Positions 61,226-64,000 of a DNA stretch of 64,000 bases are shown piece after piece (position 1 is the stretch's first letter; each line of letters starts with the position of its first letter). Origin of the DNA: Anammoximicrobium sp964645045 (GTDB lineage Bacteria > Planctomycetota > Planctomycetia > Pirellulales > Pirellulaceae); assembly GCA_964645045.1 (NCBI GenBank), contig CAZXYZ010000050.1:10948-74947 (forward strand), in the 5' to 3' direction. A model generated the notes under the pieces. It did not search any database and was not told where the DNA came from. It saw nothing but the letters and a program-made list of their open reading frames with translations. Both the position numbers and the translations under genes were made by a program.

Positions 61226-61252
61226 GTAGGACGGATTGGCAATCCGTCCTAC
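61226..61252. repeat. 27-bp perfect palindrome, copy 2
   Basis: Identical to 57728-57754. It lies in the 268-bp gap between the secretin-like gene start and the stop of the dockerin protein gene. Nothing else is seen in that gap. Confidence 0.85.
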
Positions 61253-61284
61253 GAGAGTTGAACCCCGTATTTCTGCGCGGACGC

Positions 61285-64000
61285 TCAGCAAGAATCGCGG
61301 CCGAGATCATCGGCGAGCACTGCCACCAGATCGTCGTCGATACCCTGTTCCCATGTCTCCAGCGCCGCATCCAACGCTGCGCTTTGCGGGCTGGCCATCG
61401 ATCCGGTCGCCCAACTTGGTCTTGCCGACGGGTGCGAATCAGCGGCGAGCCTGCTCAGTGCCGAAGTGGATACCTGCCCCGGAGGTGTAGCGGCGGTCGG
61501 ACGCGAAACGGGTTCGCCAGCGACCTGCCGACCCGTAGCGAATGCGAGAACGAATTGCATGTTGACGGACCCAGACAATGTGCCTTCGTAGTGGCCGATG
61601 GAGGGCGCAGCGTCCGGTGCAGTCGCGGCACGCAAGGCACTCTCACCTTCCCCGCTGCCGCCGCTGCCGTGGCTGTTGATGTAGTTGATCACCTGCAGTA
61701 CGTCGCTTGGCGTGCATAAGCCATCGTCGTTCACGTCGTAGTAGGGTGGCGGCGAGGCGGGCAGAGGCGGTAACGACGGATCGTTAGAATGCGCGTTGAT
61801 ATAGTTGATGATCACCAACACGTCAGCCGCATCAATCCTGCCGCTGTTGTCTGTGTCGAACGGGGTCCGCGGATTGCACCAACCCACGTCGTTATCGATC
61901 GTCGTAACCATCACCGCCTGGTCCGCCAGTGCGTCCCAGGCGTCGTCCGAACTGGCGTCGTGTACCGAGACCGTGACCGTGCTCGTCACCGCACCATCCA
62001 CCGTCACGTCGTCCCCCGCCGTAACCGTCACCGGCTGGGCCACGTTCCAGTTGGCCGAGGTGAATGTCAGCAAGGCCGGCGACACCGTGGCCTCGCTCAA
62101 ATCGCCAGCCACCACGGTGAACACCACGTCCGTCAGCGGCTGCCTCGTCAGCACCACCGTGAACGTGTCCGCCGTGCTCGGCTCCGTGACGGTGACCGCC
62201 GTCTTGCTCAGCGTAAAGCCCGCGGAGCCGCCGTCGTCGTCGTTGGTCGTGACCGTCACCGTCTTGTCCGCCAGCGCATCCCAGGCGTTGTCCGAACTGG
62301 CGTCGTGTACCGAGACGGTGACCGTGCTCGTCACCGCACCGTCCACCGTCACGTCGTCCGCCGCCGTGACCGTCACCGGCTGGGCCACGTTCCAGTTGGC
62401 CGAAGTGAATGTCAGCAAGGCCGGCGACACCGTGGCCTCGCTCAAATCGCCAGCCACCACGGTGAACACCACGTCCGTCAGCGGCTGCCTCGTCAGCACC
62501 ACCGTGAACGTGTCCGCCGTGTTCGGCTCCGTGACCGTCACCGCCGCCTTGCTCAGCGTAAAGCCCGGCCCGTCGTCGTCGTTGGTCGTGACCGTCACCG
62601 TCTCGTCCGCCAGCGCATCCCAGGCGTTGTCCGAACTGGCGTCGTGTACCGAGACCGTGACCGTGCTCGTCACCGCACCATCCACCGTCATGTCATCCGC
62701 CGCCGTGACCGTCACCAGCTGGGCCACGTTCCAGTTGGCCGAGGTGAACGTCAGCAAGGTCGGCGACACCGTTGCCTCGTTCACATCGCTGCCGACCAGG
62801 GTGAACACCACGTCCGTCAGCGGCTGCTTCGTCAGTACCACCGTGAATGTGTCCGCTGTGCTCGGTTCCGTGACCGTGAGTGCCGTCTTGCTGAGCGTGA
62901 ACCCCGGCCCGTCGTCGTCGTTGGTCGTGACCGTCACCGTCTCGTCCGCCAGCGCATCCCAGGCGTTGTCCGAACTGGCGTCGTGTACCGAGACCGTGAC
63001 CGTGCTCGTCACCGCCCCATCAAGGGTCACGTCGTCCGCCGCGGTCACCGTCACCGGCCGGGCCACGTTCCAGTTCGCCGAGGTGAACGTCAGCAAGGCC
63101 GGCGACACCATGGCCTCGCTCAAATCCCTGGCCACCACCGTGAACACCACATCCGTCAGCGGCTGCTTCGTCAGCACCACCGTGAACGTGTCCGCTGTGC
63201 TCGGTTCCGTGACCGTCACCGCCGTCTTGCTCAGCGTAAAGCCCGGCCCGTCGTCGTCGTTGGTCGTGACCGTCACCGTCTCGTCCGCCAGCGCATCCCA
63301 GGCGTTGTCCGAACTGGCGTCGTGTACCGAGACCGTGACCGTGCTCGTCACCGCCCCATCAAGGGTCACGTCGTCCGCCGCGGTCACCGTCACCGGCCGG
63401 GCCACGTTCCAGTTCGCCGAGGTGAACGTCAGCAAGGCCGGCGACACCGTGGCCTCGCTCAGGTCGCTGCCGACCAGCGTGAACACCACCTCCGTCAGCG
63501 GCTGCCTCGTCAGCACCACCGTGAACGTGTCCGCCGTGCTCGGCTCCGTGACCGTCATCGCCGTCTTGTTCAGCATGAACCCCGGCACGTCGTCGTCGTT
63601 GGTCGTGACCGACACCGTCTGGTCCGCCAGCGCATCCCAGGCGTTGTCCGAACTGGCGTCGTGTACCGAGACCGTGACCGTGCTCGTCACCGCACCATCC
63701 ACCGTCATGTCATCCGCCGCCGTGACCGTCACCAGCTGGGCCACGTTCCAGTTGGCCGAGGTGAACGTCAGCAAGGTCGGCGACACCGTTGCCTCGTTCA
63801 CATCGCTGCCGACCAGGGTGAACACCACGTCCGTCAGCGGCTGCTTCGTCAGTACCACCGTGAATGTGTCCGCTGTGCTCGGTTCCGTGACCGTGAGTGC
63901 CGTCTTGCTGAGCGTGAACCCCGGCCCGTCGTCGTCGTTGGTCGTGACCGTCACCGTCTCGTCCGCCAGCGCATCCCAGGCGTTGTCCGAACTGGCGTCG
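61285..64000 (-). CDS. Large exported tandem-repeat protein with C-terminal dockerin (runs off right edge)
   Basis: The frame is open from the right edge to the stop at 61285 (about 905 residues visible); the N-terminus is outside. It consists of at least six repeats of 113 residues with a Calx-beta-like pattern (e.g. VTVTEPSTADTFTVVLT, SPALLTFTSANWNVAQPV, DGAVTSTVTVSVHDASSD). A dockerin-type pair of calcium loops follows near the end (DTDNSGRIDAAD with VLVIINYINAH, then DVNDDGLCTPSD with VLQVINYINSHG) and a ~120-residue tail. Such proteins are cell-surface or secreted; the dockerin may anchor it to a cohesin-like partner. Repeats are nearly identical at DNA level. Confidence 0.85.
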   Translation of the reverse strand, partial: DASSDNAWDALADETVTVTTNDDDGPGFTLSKTALTVTEPSTADTFTVVLTKQPLTDVVFTLVGSDVNEATVSPTLLTFTSANWNVAQLVTVTAADDMTVDGAVTSTVTVSVHDASSDNAWDALADQTVSVTTNDDDVPGFMLNKTAMTVTEPSTADTFTVVLTRQPLTEVVFTLVGSDLSEATVSPALLTFTSANWNVARPVTVTAADDVTLDGAVTSTVTVSVHDASSDNAWDALADETVTVTTNDDDGPGFTLSKTAVTVTEPSTADTFTVVLTKQPLTDVVFTVVARDLSEAMVSPALLTFTSANWNVARPVTVTAADDVTLDGAVTSTVTVSVHDASSDNAWDALADETVTVTTNDDDGPGFTLSKTALTVTEPSTADTFTVVLTKQPLTDVVFTLVGSDVNEATVSPTLLTFTSANWNVAQLVTVTAADDMTVDGAVTSTVTVSVHDASSDNAWDALADETVTVTTNDDDGPGFTLSKAAVTVTEPNTADTFTVVLTRQPLTDVVFTVVAGDLSEATVSPALLTFTSANWNVAQPVTVTAADDVTVDGAVTSTVTVSVHDASSDNAWDALADKTVTVTTNDDDGGSAGFTLSKTAVTVTEPSTADTFTVVLTRQPLTDVVFTVVAGDLSEATVSPALLTFTSANWNVAQPVTVTAGDDVTVDGAVTSTVTVSVHDASSDDAWDALADQAVMVTTIDNDVGWCNPRTPFDTDNSGRIDAADVLVIINYINAHSNDPSLPPLPASPPPYYDVNDDGLCTPSDVLQVINYINSHGSGGSGEGESALRAATAPDAAPSIGHYEGTLSGSVNMQFVLAFATGRQVAGEPVSRPTAATPPGQVSTSALSRLAADSHPSARPSWATGSMASPQSAALDAALETWEQGIDDDLVAVLADDLGRDSC
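61961..64000. repeat. 339-bp tandem coding repeats
   Basis: The landmark TGTACCGAGA recurs at 61961, 62306, 62645, 62984, 63323 and 63662, giving a period of 339 bp (345 where GGS codons are added). The unit near 62.67-62.91 kb is identical over more than 230 bp to the unit 1017 bp (three periods) further right. Some adjacent units are also identical over long blocks, which points to recent duplication or gene conversion. Confidence 0.9.

Noticed and set aside
61920..64000. Possible CRISPR array from regularly spaced repeats
   Set aside because: The period is 339 bp, repeats are translated in one frame, and there are no short unique spacers.

Overview
The window looks like a piece of a GC-rich Planctomycetota (Pirellulales-like) chromosome. 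The evidence is a secreted sulfatase, several twin-arginine-signal Gfo/Idh/MocA oxidoreductases, an SHD1-domain exported protein, a dockerin protein with long Thr/Val-rich tandem repeats, a zinc-ribbon SpoVG next to ispE, and intergenic regions full of small palindromes. No rRNA, tRNA or CRISPR array was seen. Identifications rest on motif and family recognition by eye, not on database searches.

Layout. 1-1.25 kb: feoA-feoB (ferrous iron uptake; feoB runs off the left edge) with a good sigma70-like promoter and a 15-bp palindrome just downstream of its -10 box. 1.28-1.91 kb: a 5'-truncated AlbA_2/ATP-binding regulator. 2.06-16.5 kb: a minus-strand BREX-like phage-defence operon, read from 16.5 kb down: brxA-like, brxB-like, brxC, a methyltransferase (pglX position), a REP-associated tyrosine transposase (RAYT), a PIN-toxin/antitoxin pair, pglZ and a short brxL. 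17-24.6 kb: SHD1 protein, zinc-ribbon polytopic membrane protein, and a nucleotidyltransferase/cystathionine-gamma-synthase-like fusion. 24.8-36.7 kb: sulfatase, oxidoreductase, spoVG-ispE, hydrolases, FAD oxidoreductase, a sulfatase remnant and an amidohydrolase. 36.7-40.8 kb: DRE-TIM synthase, acyl carrier protein, GlmU-like nucleotidyltransferase and a hypothetical gene. 40.8-49.3 kb: exported polymer-degradation proteins (propeller-hydrolase fusion, GH38 mannosidase, transglutaminase-like protein). 49.6-53 kb: etfB-etfA and a 3-hydroxyacyl-CoA dehydrogenase (fatty-acid oxidation electron transfer). 53-57.7 kb: ceramidase-like protein and two oxidoreductases. 57.9-64 kb: secretin N-domain protein and a tandem-repeat dockerin protein running off the right edge.

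Most striking observation. A palindromic element of about 58 bp, bounded by CCACGTGG and containing inverted GTCTCTCCGAGAC arms, occurs at seven sites, all within the BREX operon. I see no copy in the remaining ~48 kb. Four sites lie inside coding sequences (pglZ, brxC twice, brxB-like), where the element is read through in frame and adds about 20-27 residues. The element has no stop codon in any of the six frames. A RAYT gene sits in the same operon with copies on both sides. This resembles REP/RAYT biology combined with the protein-inserting palindromes known from Rickettsia, here concentrated in a defence system.

A second layer of structure is a set of unrelated intergenic palindromic or MITE-like families found outside the BREX region. 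One copy is inserted inside a copy of another family, and one appears to supply the stop codon of the adjacent gene.
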